Part shown: positions 16,103 to 25,120 of the stretch, one piece after another
Layout: each line of letters starts with the position of its first letter
How positions within the stretch are numbered: position 1 is the stretch's first letter
The notes under the pieces: generated by a model
Seen by the model: the letters and a program-made list of their open reading frames with translations, nothing else
Database searches by the model: none
Told to the model about the DNA's origin: nothing
Position numbers and translations under genes: made by a program
NCBI GenBank assembly: GCA_963846855.1
Contig: CAWJXK010000013.1
Coordinates: 1 to 64,000 of the forward strand
Length of the DNA: 64,000 nt
Direction of reading: 5' to 3'
From: CAIWHR01 sp963846855
GTDB lineage: Bacteria > Pseudomonadota > Gammaproteobacteria > Burkholderiales > Casimicrobiaceae

Positions 16103-17434
16103 GGACGGGGTAACGCCGGGGTTACGCGGAACGCCATTTCGGCGATTGGTCGCTACCAGGCGTCACGGGTTTCCCCTAATGAATGCGGTGCCGCCATCGC
16201 TTCGGCAGCTTCGCGGAGCCGCGCTTCGCCAGTCGAGGTGCGGAGTGGGCACATGTCTATCTGTGCCAGCCAGTGCATTTCCTGTCTCTATGCGGGGATG
16301 CCCCAAGCGACGGGCTCTGATGGGGCCGGAAACGTTTTCAATTCCAATCGGATACGTCCGCTACCATGACGCTACCCGGCGGTCGGGTAACGCACATTTC
16401 CAGCCGGAAATTTTCTAAGATGATAGCCTCGCGTCGAGGCGAGAGCAGGTAACATGTTTGAATCGTTCGCCCGCCCTCAGCGAAAAGCCCTCGGTCCGTC
16501 GGCCACCGTTCAGCGCGCCATTCGAAACGCGGACTCCCAGTCGGTCTTCGAGAACGAAGCGTAGGCCGGAGACGCTTCCGCGTCCACCTGCGGCGGCGTC
16601 GAAGCGTGTAACTCATGCCAAGTAGCCAATCACGGCAATTGCCACTGATGAAAGCACGATGCCGACCACACGGCGCTTGGACACCAATCTGGACTTCGAT
16701 GCATTGCGACGCTGAGCAAGCACGTCTGTGCATTCGAACGACGAAAACGCTTCTGCTTTCATCGTTGGCCTCCTTATCCCGCCTTGTGGCTAACGAAGTA
16801 TCCGGAACCTCTGGAAACCGACTCTCCGACTGGGAAACAGGACAACCCTATGCTCGTTCCGGCGAAAGGGTATTGCGCCAGAGCAAAAGGTGATCGCGCT
16901 AGGCGGCGCGCCGTGCGCCTGAGTTGAACTCGAACGAGAACGGGTTACGCCAATGACTTAATTGACGGGCCGCTCGCGTAGCAAACACCCTACGCGGCTG
17001 CGAAACGAAATCCGCGTCCGCCTTGGTGGGAGCAACTTGGGTTCCAGTGTCTGCGAGCGAGCTGACGACGAAGAGGACATACGGACCCGGGGCCATCGGC
17101 ACGCTCGCCACGTCAATAATTGAGCGGCAGGCTCGACGCTTCGGCCCGGTCGATGAGCTAGCCCTTCTGCCCGGCTCCGCCCCGGGAGCACGGGCTTGCC
17201 GAGCGACGCCCGCCCTCCGCGCGTGATGACGATGAGTTTGAGTCCGCGTTTGCGGGAGACTTCGAAGAGTATTGAGTCGAGGTGTCAGGGATTCTTACAT
17301 GTCTCCGCGCTGGCGCCTGGCGCATGCTGGGGGCCAACCGGCTGTTGACAAAAAGTAACCCACAAAGCGGGCGCGGGTAATCGCCGCTTTGGGCGACCAG
17401 GGGATGGCTATTTCCGTGGCGTCGGGGAGGCTCT
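16103..17434 (+). other. Long stretch without a recognisable gene
   Basis: About 1.3 kb with only short, mutually overlapping open frames on both strands and none with a recognised domain. One minus-strand frame at 16899-17111 has a faint resemblance to a secreted hydrolase C-terminus but is too weak to call. The region lies between attachment-site-like remnants and broken genes, so decayed foreign DNA is likely. Confidence 0.5.
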
Positions 17435-18052
17435 ATGGGTATCAGGTCGAAGCTGGCGCTGTGCCTGGTCGCGACACTCGCTTCCCAAGTCGTCACGGCC
17501 AACCCGCACCCGTACGACGTTACCTTCGACGGTACGGCCCTAACCACGAACCAGACATCCGCCGGGCAGCAATTGACCGACGGCGAAACGGTCACGCTCG
17601 ATTTGCATGCGGCAGGAGACGGTACTGGACCTTCGTTGGCGGGCAGCTCTGGGCACCCATCGGGATGGTCGAGTGCGGGACGCGCTTCGGTGATCTTTCC
17701 TTGTCGCTCTTGCTCGACGGCGTGGTGGTCGCCTCCGCCGGCTATACGGACCAGGGCTCATCGTGCGTGCACATATCCAATCCTGTGGACATACCGGGGC
17801 CGGTTGTCTTCGACGAACTGTTTTCGAGCTTCGTCCAGACCAGCACCGACACCAGCCCGAACACACTCGACCCGCAGATCTCGAACCTGAGGTCATCTTC
17901 CCGGGCTTTGGCAACGCTCCCGTTTCGTCCCGGCGGCGCCCGAACCGCCCACGCCACTGCTGGTCGCTGCAGGACTCGTGCTGTTGACGGGCTTCAGCCG
18001 GCGCGGTTACGCCCGCGTCAGCAACGAGGCGAGAAAATTCGCGTTGGCGTGA
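17435..18052 (+). pseudogene. Frameshifted secreted PEP-CTERM-type protein
   Basis: A signal peptide starts the gene (MGIRSKLALCLVATLASQVV, cleavage near TAN), followed by NPHPYDVTFDGTALTTNQ. Near 17622 the coherent frame moves by one base and continues as WTFVGGQLWAPIGMVECG through DLSLSLLLDGVVVASAGYTD. After further shifts the last part is APEPPTPLLVAAGLVLLTGF followed by SRRGYAR, stopping at 18052. That tail is a textbook PEP-CTERM signal: Pro-Glu-Pro, a hydrophobic helix, then basic residues, recognised by an exosortase. Three net single-base losses are needed to read the whole protein. No exosortase gene is visible in this window. The passenger domain is unknown. Confidence 0.65.
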
Positions 18053-18270
18053 TTGGTGTGCGATAAGCAACGGCCGCACCCTTGAAGTGCTTCTCTAAGG
18101 GGGCCTAGCTCCATGACAACCGCGGGCGCCGGGAAGTGCTCCCGCGGCCTAACCCCTCGCCACCCGGCGAATGGTTCTGCGGCGCGATTGATAGACCGCT
18201 TTGAACGCTGCCCGCGCGACCGCTTTGCGGCGGCTAAGCAAACTCCTTGGCTTAGACAAGTAACGAATCC

Positions 18271-18308
18271 ACCCTCGTCATAATTACGAAATCGAGCCCC
18301 CGCAACAA
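18271..18308 (+). other. Degenerate tRNA-Met-like 3' end
   Basis: The segment GTCATAATTACGAAATCGAG followed by CCCCCGCAACA resembles the fragment at 16010-16060 in its CAT-containing loop and its CCCCCGCAAC end, but the T arm is lost. It is followed 11 bp later by a strong hairpin. Weak on its own; supported by the repeated pattern. Confidence 0.3.
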
Positions 18309-18318
18309 ACGTAGAACA

Positions 18319-18352
18319 GCGGCCGACGAATTCGTCGGCCGCTTTCATTTTA
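18319..18352 (+). terminator. Strong rho-independent terminator
   Basis: A perfect 24-base palindrome (12-bp arms GCGGCCGACGAA / TTCGTCGGCCGC) is followed by TTTCATTTT. As it is fully symmetric it could act on both strands, though only the plus side has the T-tract. It lies downstream of the broken PEP-CTERM gene and the degenerate tRNA end. Confidence 0.75.
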
Positions 18353-18370
18353 GTGAATAGACACGTAAAG

Positions 18371-18442
18371 GTTCACTACGTTTTGTATCGAGCCGCCGCA
18401 ACCATATAAGTCAACCGCTTGCCCCTTAAGGGGGCCGTTTTT
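18371..18442 (+). other. Second degenerate tRNA 3'-like end with terminator-like hairpin
   Basis: GGTTCACTACG at 18370-18380 and GAGCCGCCGCAACCA ending at 18404 resemble a T loop and an acceptor with CCA. At 18421-18435 comes GCCCCTTAAGGGGGC followed by CGTTTTTAG, a small terminator-like hairpin. The order matches the two upstream tRNA-like end plus terminator pairs. Confidence 0.3.
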
Positions 18443-18565
18443 AGTTTGGGTCAGGGGGCTGGCGCGGAATCCGGACTCAGTCTTCGGCCTCAGTGACACG
18501 ACGCTCGCCCGCCGTCACCCGGACAATCCTTGCATTGGCATAATGGCGGCCACGAAGGGGAGCCG

Positions 18566-19731
18566 ATGGCCGTCATCACCTGCATCGAAGACCTGCGCGT
18601 GCTGGCGAAGCGCGCGTGCCGCGCATGTTCTACGACTACGCCGACTCCGGGCTCGTGGACCGAGGGCACCTACCGCGCCAACGAGGCCGACTTCCAGGCG
18701 ATCAAGCTGCGCCAGCGCGTGGCGGTCAACATGGAGAACCGCAGCACCGCGCGCGACGATGGTCGGCGAGGACGTGGCGATGCCGGTGGCGCTCGCGCCG
18801 GTCGGGCCTGACCGGCATGCAGCACGCCGACGGCGAGATCCTGGCCGCGCGCGCGGCCGAGAAGTTCGGCGTGCCGTTCACGCTGTCGCACCATGAGCAT
18901 CTGCTCGATCGAGGACGTGGCCGCGCACGACCGGCAGCCGTTCTGGTTCCAGCTCTACGTGATGCGCGACCGCGACTTCATCGAGCGCCTGATCGACCGC
19001 GCCAAGGCCGCGCGGCTGCTCCGCGCTGGTGCTCACGCTCGACCTGCAGATCCTCGGCCAGCGCCACAAGGACATCAAGAACGGCCTGTCGGCGCCGCCC
19101 AAGCTGACGCTCGCGAACATGCTCAACATGGCGACCAAGCCGCGCTGGTGCCTGGGCATGCTCGGCACCAAGCGGCGCACGTTCGGCAACATCGTCGGCC
19201 ACGTGAAGGGCGTGGCGCGACACTGGCTCGCTCGCGAGCTGGACCGCGCAGCAGTTCGACCCGCGCCTGAACTGGGGCGACGTCGAGTGGATCAAGAAGC
19301 GCTGGGGCGGCAAGCTGATCCTCAAGGGCATCCAGGACGTCGAGGACGCGCAGCTCGCCGCCGACTCCGGCGCCGACGCGCTGATCGTCTCCAACCACGG
19401 CGGGCGCCAGCTCGACGGCGCGCGAGTCGAGCATCCGCGCGCTGCCGGCGATCGCGGACGCGGTGGGCTCGCGGATCGAGGTGCACATGGACGGCGGCAT
19501 CCGCTCCGGCCAGGACGTGCTCAAGGCGCGTGGCGCTGGGCGCGCGGGGCACGCTACATCGGCCGCGCGTTCGTCTACGGCCTCGGCGCGATGGGCGAGG
19601 CGGGCGTGACCAAGGCCTGGAGATCATCCGCAACGAGCTCGACCTCACGATGGCGTTCTGCGGGCCGCACCGACATCGCCGACGTCGATCGCGGCATCCT
19701 GCTCGCGCCGGGCAACGGCGCCGCACGCTGA
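18566..19731 (+). pseudogene. lldD: L-lactate dehydrogenase (FMN, cytochrome-type) gene with about a dozen single-base indels
   Basis: Followed across frames, this stretch encodes an almost perfect LldD/glycolate-oxidase-family protein of about 380 aa: MAVITCIEDLRVLAKR, MFYDYADSG, YRANEADFQAIKLRQR, VALAPVGLTGMQHADGEILA, FWFQLYVMRDRDFIERLI, TLDLQILGQRHKDIKNG, GGKLILKGIQDVEDAQLAAD, and the active-site block LIVSNHGGRQLDG (catalytic His). Frame changes lie near 18614, 18650, 18750, 18805, 18889, 19014, 19216, 19424, 19529, 19553, 19616 and 19663. Most are +1 in G/C runs. No in-frame stop or loss of a key residue was seen between shifts. A genuinely decaying gene would also show substitutions, so sequence error is a serious alternative. 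Confidence 0.8.
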
Positions 19732-19770
19732 CCCGGGTCCGGCATCTCACCTGCGGCGCGAACCAGGCCT

Positions 19771-19803
19771 GAAATGAAAACGGCCTGCCCGAAGGCAAGC
19801 CGT
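19771..19803 (-). terminator. Rho-independent terminator of the beta-helix gene
   Basis: Read on the minus strand: ACGGCTTGCC, a TTCG tetraloop, GGCAGGCCGT, then TTTCATTTC. The stem has one mismatch. It lies just past the beta-helix gene and between it and the convergent lldD-like gene. Confidence 0.75.
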
Positions 19804-19822
19804 TGGGTCGGTTGCGATAGGC

Positions 19823-20896
19823 TTAAACGATGGACGTCGCCAAAACACTCCACCCTTGCGCGTCCCATGACGAGCCGTGCTGGCCGCACTCGCCGTGTTT
19901 GCCCTCAGAATTTCCCGACATTCGTAATGGTCCCGCTGGTCGTGCCGATGCCATTGCCCTGAACGAAGTTGTCCTTGCGCCGATTCGTACAGCGCACCCG
20001 CCGGCGTTAAAGAGTTCAACGCCTGCTACCCGTGTAACGGTATTGCCGGATGCTCGCATTGTCGCGTTGGCGCCCAATACAACAATGCCACTAAAATTGG
20101 CATTATCGCTGACCACGTTGTCAACAGCGGCGATTGACGGTATGCCCCCGTTGCCGTAAGAGAAGATGCCCTCAACGAACGTGTTCGTCACGGTCGTCCG
20201 CTCGACCGTCAACTGCGAAGTATTTCCGGTATCCGCTTGCACCATGATTCCCGCTCCGGCCGTCTTTGTCACGATGCTGTCGCGAATGACCGCCGTACCG
20301 TTGGTGATGTAAATCCCGTTGTCCCCGGTCTCCCGAACTTGCACCTGGGCCGCCGTCAACCTTCCGTTGTTCATCAGAATGCCGTAACTGCCCACGTTCC
20401 GGATAACCACGCCACTGATTTCGACGGTCGCATTGGCATCGATGACCAGCCCCGCACTTCCCACGTTCGATATCGTGCAGTCGTCGATATGTACCGAGCT
20501 TGCACTCGTCGCGACGATGCCCCGATTGCCACCCTGACCGTTGATGGTGAGGCCGCGCAGCGCAACGGTGGCGAGGCCCGCGTTGATCACGACCCCATCT
20601 GTAGCCGCGAACACTGAGATTCCAGCGTAGACACCTGCGGGCGCGACCACGGAGACGGCCTTGCTGATGGTAAACGAGCCATATCCGGCCGAGTCGAGCA
20701 CGATGACTTCGCCATTGACAGCGACTGCTCCAATAGCCGTCGTGAACGTGCGGCAAGGCGCCGTGATCGAGCACGGATTGGCGTCATTGCCGTTGGAGGC
20801 GACAAACGTCCGCTGCGGGCTGGTTGCCATTGCGCCTGAGCAAAGGACGAGCGCCGATAGTGTTGCAATCCTGGTTGCAATTCGAAGCATGCTCAT
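19823..20896 (-). CDS. Secreted right-handed parallel beta-helix protein, C-terminus frameshifted
   Basis: The signal peptide (MSMLRIATRIATLSALVLCS) is followed by a typical start for this family, RTFVASNGNDANPCSITAPC. Many short beta-helix coils of the form I-x-D/N-x-x-I-x-N-x-G follow between about 90 and 285. These extracellular proteins fold as right-handed parallel beta-helices; no catalytic residues can be assigned. As read, the last 60 or so residues are low-quality. Removing one G near 19994 and one near 19978 restores a family-like end, NFVQGNGIGTTSGTITNVGK, with a stop at 19905-19907. The annotated 3' end is therefore probably wrong and the true protein is about 330 aa. The +1 G errors match those in the lldD-like gene. 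Confidence 0.75.
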   Translation of the reverse strand: MSMLRIATRIATLSALVLCSGAMATSPQRTFVASNGNDANPCSITAPCRTFTTAIGAVAVNGEVIVLDSAGYGSFTISKAVSVVAPAGVYAGISVFAATDGVVINAGLATVALRGLTINGQGGNRGIVATSASSVHIDDCTISNVGSAGLVIDANATVEISGVVIRNVGSYGILMNNGRLTAAQVQVRETGDNGIYITNGTAVIRDSIVTKTAGAGIMVQADTGNTSQLTVERTTVTNTFVEGIFSYGNGGIPSIAAVDNVVSDNANFSGIVVLGANATMRASGNTVTRVAGVELFNAGGCAVRIGARTTSFRAMASARPAGPLRMSGNSEGKHGECGQHGSSWDAQGWSVLATSIV

Positions 20897-21137
20897 GGCA
20901 AGGGCCTCCCCTGGTGATCTATGGGTGCGCCGCCCCAGCGGCGACGCGACATCAGAAGGATTGCAGGAACCGGAGCAACGCGCAATCCGAAGGCATCAGG
21001 TTCTCGGATGTTTGGGTGGCATTACAAATAGCCGCTTCTTGCCATAACGGCCAGCATTGGCTCGTGGCTGCCATAGCGGCGCGGCGCCCTGTTTCAAACC
21101 CGGCACATGTCCATCGCTCGCGTAGCCTGTTCGCAAC

Positions 21138-22358
21138 CTAGAACAGTATGCCGAAGAGCATCTTGACGAGCTCCTCGAGCGGCATCATGGTGAGCAGCAG
21201 CGGCACAATGGGTACGAGTGTGGCGGCTGCAATGCGAAGGATGGCATCCCTCGTGATCGGCGCCAGGCGCATGGTCCGCACGACATCGTAGCTGTCGCTC
21301 AGGTCGGCAAGCGACTGGATGTCTGCGCTGCCCACCAGTGGCTCCTCCGCGGGCGCTCCGCCGCGCAGCCATTTCGCATCGAACTCGCGCCCGTAGCGCT
21401 CGGCAAGCGTTCCGTATTCGCGCATCCCTGTACGCTTCGACTGCGCGAGCTGGAACGCGAACACCAGCAACGGTCCGAAGACGATCGCTTGCACGAATCC
21501 GACCATCACTGCGATCTGGATCTTGAATCCGGTCAACGAAGCCCCAAGGAACAGGATGCGGTTGGCGAGTGGGCCGGCCAACATCGCACCGTGCGCGACG
21601 GCGAGCGCCGCGAATGCAAAGGCCGTGTTGGAGAGGAATCCCAACCCGCCGACGCGATCCGGATGAGTGGGAACCAGGCGAAGATCGATCCGCGAAACCT
21701 GCCAGAGAAAGCGGGTCCAGATAAACAATCGAAAATACCAGCGGCACAGTAGAAATTGGAAAATCGGCAGGCTGACGTAGCCGTACCACATTCCTGCGAG
21801 CGAGAGCCTCGTGCCCTCGGTCGACGGCGTTGCGTACCACGTCGCCACGTCGAGTGCGAGGTAATTGCGCCAGACGATCAGAATGCCCACGATGTACACG
21901 AAAACAATCAGCAGTACTTCAGCGAGCACGGAGTTGCGGAGTCGAAACGCGGACGCGACGGCGGCCTCGAACCGCGGCATGGCGCTTTCGGGAACGAGAT
22001 TACGCTCGAGGAAGAGCTGCAGCAGCGGACGCATGCGCCGGTGAACCACCAGCTCGGCCAGAATCAACAGCGGAAGCGCCACCAGGTAGCGCACGTGAAC
22101 TTCCACGTCGTACAAGAAGGGGACAGCCGCGTCGTCCAGCAGTCGTCCGCCCAGCGCCGAAAGCACGAGAAGCGGCAACCAGGCAAAGAGCGAAATGACG
22201 ATGACACGCTGCCGCACCATGAGCAGCGCATCGTCGGCGAGGTGCGCCCGCCTCAGGAGCTGGAACAGCGGCCCCCCGAGGACGAGCGAGAAATTGGGCG
22301 GATCGTGGAGAAAGTCGGTACTACCCGGGGAATACGGTGTACGGGACTCCATTCGCAT
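21138..22358 (-). CDS. Multi-pass inner-membrane protein of unknown function
   Basis: With the start at 22358 the protein is 406 aa. An open extension to 22580 is rich in Arg/Ala and lacks coding character. About six to seven hydrophobic helices are visible, for example VIVISLFAWLPLLVLSALGG, YLVALPLLILAELVV, AEVLLIVFVYIVGILIV and the C-terminal LVPIVPLLLTMMPLEELVKM. A central loop between helices has RLVPTHPDRVGGLGFL, a His/Asp-rich conserved-looking motif. I do not recognise a characterised family. The gene stands alone between the beta-helix gene and the sulfatase gene, all on the minus strand. Confidence 0.75.
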   Translation of the reverse strand: MRMESRTPYSPGSTDFLHDPPNFSLVLGGPLFQLLRRAHLADDALLMVRQRVIVISLFAWLPLLVLSALGGRLLDDAAVPFLYDVEVHVRYLVALPLLILAELVVHRRMRPLLQLFLERNLVPESAMPRFEAAVASAFRLRNSVLAEVLLIVFVYIVGILIVWRNYLALDVATWYATPSTEGTRLSLAGMWYGYVSLPIFQFLLCRWYFRLFIWTRFLWQVSRIDLRLVPTHPDRVGGLGFLSNTAFAFAALAVAHGAMLAGPLANRILFLGASLTGFKIQIAVMVGFVQAIVFGPLLVFAFQLAQSKRTGMREYGTLAERYGREFDAKWLRGGAPAEEPLVGSADIQSLADLSDSYDVVRTMRLAPITRDAILRIAAATLVPIVPLLLTMMPLEELVKMLFGILF

Positions 22359-22434
22359 GTTCGGGTCCGTTCGTCGTTGTGCTCCGCACGCGCTAACCTG
22401 TTTTCCAACGCTATCCCTCGCGTGGACGCTCGCA

Positions 22435-22448
22435 TTGACGCACGTCAA
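22435..22448. promoter_or_regulatory. TTGACG-CA-CGTCAA palindrome, possible operator
   Basis: A 14-base perfect palindrome lies about 77 bp upstream of the membrane-protein start at 22358. A similar palindrome with the same half-site and a wider spacer lies at 31972. The regulator is unknown. Confidence 0.35.
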
Positions 22449-22594
22449 CGTTCGGGGTCGTCCGCGCGATCGGGTCAGTGCCGCGACTCCGCCGGCATCC
22501 GCGGGGCATTTGATTCCCATCAATCGGCGTAAATGACCGAAGACCAGGAGGTTCGCGGCCCGCCAGCGCCACAAGCGCACGCGGCACCGCGGGG

Positions 22595-24052
22595 CTAGTC
22601 GATCTCGGCGGTGGTGCCGGGCGCGGGCGTGAAGCCCAGGTCGCCGCGCGCGAGCGCCTTCTCGCGGCCGCCGAATTGCGCGAGCAGCTCGGCCTGCCGC
22701 CGCTTGGCGCGCGCGTCGGTCGCTTCCGGATCGAGCGCCGCGCGCAGCAGCCGCTCGCCTTCGGCGAGCGTGGCGGCGAACCGCGGGTCGCCGGCAACGT
22801 CGACCAGCTCTTCGGGATCAGCGTCGAGATCGAAGAGCTGCGACGGTGCACCGACGTAGTGGCAGTACTTCCACTGGCCGAAGCGCAGCATGTACGCGCC
22901 CGCGACGGAGCCGATCGCGTGGTACTCGGCGATCACCGGCCGCGGCGGGATCTCGCCGGTCGCCAGCGCGAACAACGAGGCGCCGGGCAGCGCGCGGCCG
23001 CCGACGCGCGGCGGCAGGCCGACCGCTTCGAGGATCGTCGGCGCGCAGTCGATGTGCGATACCGGCGTGGCGACGACGCGGCCGGCCGGAACGTCGGGGC
23101 CGGCCACGATCAGCGGCACGCCGGCGCTTTCCTCGTAGAGCGTGGACTTGCCCCACAGGCCGCGCGCGCCGACGTTGTCGCCGTGGTCGCTCGTGTAGAT
23201 CACGCGCGTGTCCTGCGCCAGGCCCGCGTCGCGCAGCGCGCGCAGCACGTAGCCGACGTTCTCGTCCATCGCCGACACGAGCCCGGAATAGCCGGCGATC
23301 GCCCGCTTGACATCGGCCTCGGACGCGAAATGCGCATCGTAGTCGACCGTGTGCGCGTAGGTGTCGAGGAACGGATGATGCGGGCGCGCGTCTTGCGCGT
23401 ACTGCTTGGGCATCGGCAGGTCCTGCTGCCAGTAGCGGTAGAACCACTGCGGCGGCGCGGTGAGCGGAAAATGCGGGCACGCGAACGACACGAACAGCAC
23501 CCACGGTCGGTCGCGCCACTTCGGCGCCTCCTCGTGCAGCCAGATCTGCGCGCGCGCCGCGATGTCGCGGTCGTACACGGTGTAAGGCGACTCGCCGGGG
23601 CCGGCGCGCTTGGCCATCTTGTCGCCGCCCTTGCGCTTCGGGATGTTCTCGCGGACCAGGCCCTTCACGTCGCCGATGCCGTCGACGATGTGCATCGGCA
23701 CGATCTCTTCGGAGAAGCCGTGGTCGTCGCCCGGACGGCCGCGGAAATGCAGCTTGCCGATCGAGACGACGCGATGCCCGGCGTCGCGCAGCGCGTGGTG
23801 CCAGCTCGGGATCGCGCCTTCGTAGCCGTCGGCGTTGTCCCAGTAGCCGATCTCGTGCACGTAGCGGCCGACGGCGAATGCCGCCCGCGCCGGCACGCAG
23901 ATCGGGCAGGTCGTGTACGCCGCCGTGAAGCGCGTGCCGCGCGCGGCAAGCGCGTCGAGGTTGGGCGTCGCGATGAACGGATGGCCGGCGGCCCCGAGAA
24001 ATTTCGGATTGTGCTCGTCGGACATGAGCACGAGCAGGTTGGTGGCGCGCAT
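22595..24052 (-). CDS. Sulfatase (arylsulfatase / choline-sulfatase-like)
   Basis: The protein is 485 aa from the ATG at 24052. The open frame extends to 25378 but that part is the reverse of the Bug receptor gene. It starts MRATNLLVLMSDEHNPKFLG, with the metal-binding Asp of the alkaline-phosphatase superfamily (MSDEH). The formylglycine motif is CPICVPARAAFAVGR near residue 51, where the Cys of CVPAR is converted to formylglycine. Other superfamily parts are GKLHFRG, the metal site YTSDHGDNVGARGLWGKST, and the C-terminal FDLDADPEELVDVAGD. There is no signal peptide, as in cytoplasmic choline-sulfatase-like enzymes. It probably releases sulfate from an organic ester. The divergent neighbour is a solute receptor, suggesting uptake of its substrate. 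Confidence 0.9.
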   Translation of the reverse strand: MRATNLLVLMSDEHNPKFLGAAGHPFIATPNLDALAARGTRFTAAYTTCPICVPARAAFAVGRYVHEIGYWDNADGYEGAIPSWHHALRDAGHRVVSIGKLHFRGRPGDDHGFSEEIVPMHIVDGIGDVKGLVRENIPKRKGGDKMAKRAGPGESPYTVYDRDIAARAQIWLHEEAPKWRDRPWVLFVSFACPHFPLTAPPQWFYRYWQQDLPMPKQYAQDARPHHPFLDTYAHTVDYDAHFASEADVKRAIAGYSGLVSAMDENVGYVLRALRDAGLAQDTRVIYTSDHGDNVGARGLWGKSTLYEESAGVPLIVAGPDVPAGRVVATPVSHIDCAPTILEAVGLPPRVGGRALPGASLFALATGEIPPRPVIAEYHAIGSVAGAYMLRFGQWKYCHYVGAPSQLFDLDADPEELVDVAGDPRFAATLAEGERLLRAALDPEATDARAKRRQAELLAQFGGREKALARGDLGFTPAPGTTAEID

Positions 24053-24148
24053 GCGGGAAAGTATCGCACAGCGGCCCGCGCTGGACCCGCCGGTGCGCGG
24101 GGGTAACGTTGGCGGCTGCGACGCCGCGAGTCCGTCCAAGGAGGAGAC

Positions 24149-25120
24149 ATGAAGCGCCTGCATCGCAGGGTCCTGCTGCTCGTGGCGTCCGCGCTTTGCG
24201 CGGTGGGTGCGAGCGCGCAGACGTATCCGAACCGTCCGATCAAGCTGATCGTCGCCGATTCCGCCGGAGGCGCGCCCGACCAACTCGGGCGCCTCGTCGC
24301 GCAGAAGCTTTCGGACAGCGTCGGCCAGCAGGTCGTCGTCGACAACCGCCCCGGCGCGGGCGGCGTGCTGGGCGCGGAAATCGTCGCGAAGTCGGCGCCC
24401 GACGGCTACACGCTGCTGCTGACGACGACGGCGATCTACGCGATCCTGCCCAACCTGCGCAAGAACCTGCCATACGATCCGGTCAAGGATTTCGTGCCGA
24501 TCTCGCGCATCGCGACCGCGTCGAACGTCCTCGTCGTGAACAACGCGCTGCCGGCGAAAAACATTGCCGAGCTCGTCAAGCTCGCCAAGGAGAAGCCCGG
24601 CGCGCTCAACTACGCGTCGGCCGGCGTGGGCACGCCGGCGCATCTGGCCGGCGAGATGCTGAACCTGCTGGCCGACATCAAGGTCGTGCACGTTCCGTAC
24701 AAGGGCGCGGCGCCGGCGCTGACGGACGTCATCGCCGGCAACGCGCAGTACATCATCACGTCCCCCATCGCCGCGGGCGCGCACATGAACGGCGGCCGCG
24801 TGCGCGCGCTGGCGACCACCGGCACCGAGCGCAATCCGAGCCTGCCCGACCTGCCGACGATCGCCGAGACGGTTCCGGGCTACGAGATCACGCAGACGTG
24901 GGGCATCGTGGCGCCGGCGGGCACGCCGCCGGAGATCGTGAGCAAGCTGAGCGCCGAGATCGTGAAGGTGATGAACCAGCCCGACGTGAAGGAGAAGGTG
25001 CTGGCGACCGGCGCGACGCCGGTCGGCGATTCGCCGGCCGAGTTCGAGGCGTTCATGGCGAAGGAGCGGCAGCGGCTGGGCGAAGTCATAGCCAAGCGCG
25101 GCATCGTTCTCACCGACTGA
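24149..25120 (+). CDS. Bug/TctC-family periplasmic solute-binding protein
   Basis: This 323-aa protein has a Sec signal peptide (MKRLHRRVLLLVASALCAVG, cleavage after ASA near residue 24). Family marks are YPNRPIKLIVADSAGGAPDQ, VDNRPGAGGVLGAEIVAKSA and VHVPYKGAAPALTDVIAG. These are the two ligand-binding loops and hinge of tripartite tricarboxylate transporter receptors, which bind carboxylates. GGAGG six bases upstream sets the start. It is divergent from the sulfatase gene with 96 bp between them. No TctA/TctB permease is present in this window, so it is an orphan receptor, as is common in Burkholderiales. Confidence 0.92.
   Translation: MKRLHRRVLLLVASALCAVGASAQTYPNRPIKLIVADSAGGAPDQLGRLVAQKLSDSVGQQVVVDNRPGAGGVLGAEIVAKSAPDGYTLLLTTTAIYAILPNLRKNLPYDPVKDFVPISRIATASNVLVVNNALPAKNIAELVKLAKEKPGALNYASAGVGTPAHLAGEMLNLLADIKVVHVPYKGAAPALTDVIAGNAQYIITSPIAAGAHMNGGRVRALATTGTERNPSLPDLPTIAETVPGYEITQTWGIVAPAGTPPEIVSKLSAEIVKVMNQPDVKEKVLATGATPVGDSPAEFEAFMAKERQRLGEVIAKRGIVLTD

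Noticed and set aside
16899..17111. Possible beta-lactamase-like C-terminus on the minus strand
   Set aside because: Only a short hydrophobic segment resembles such proteins; no catalytic motif is seen.
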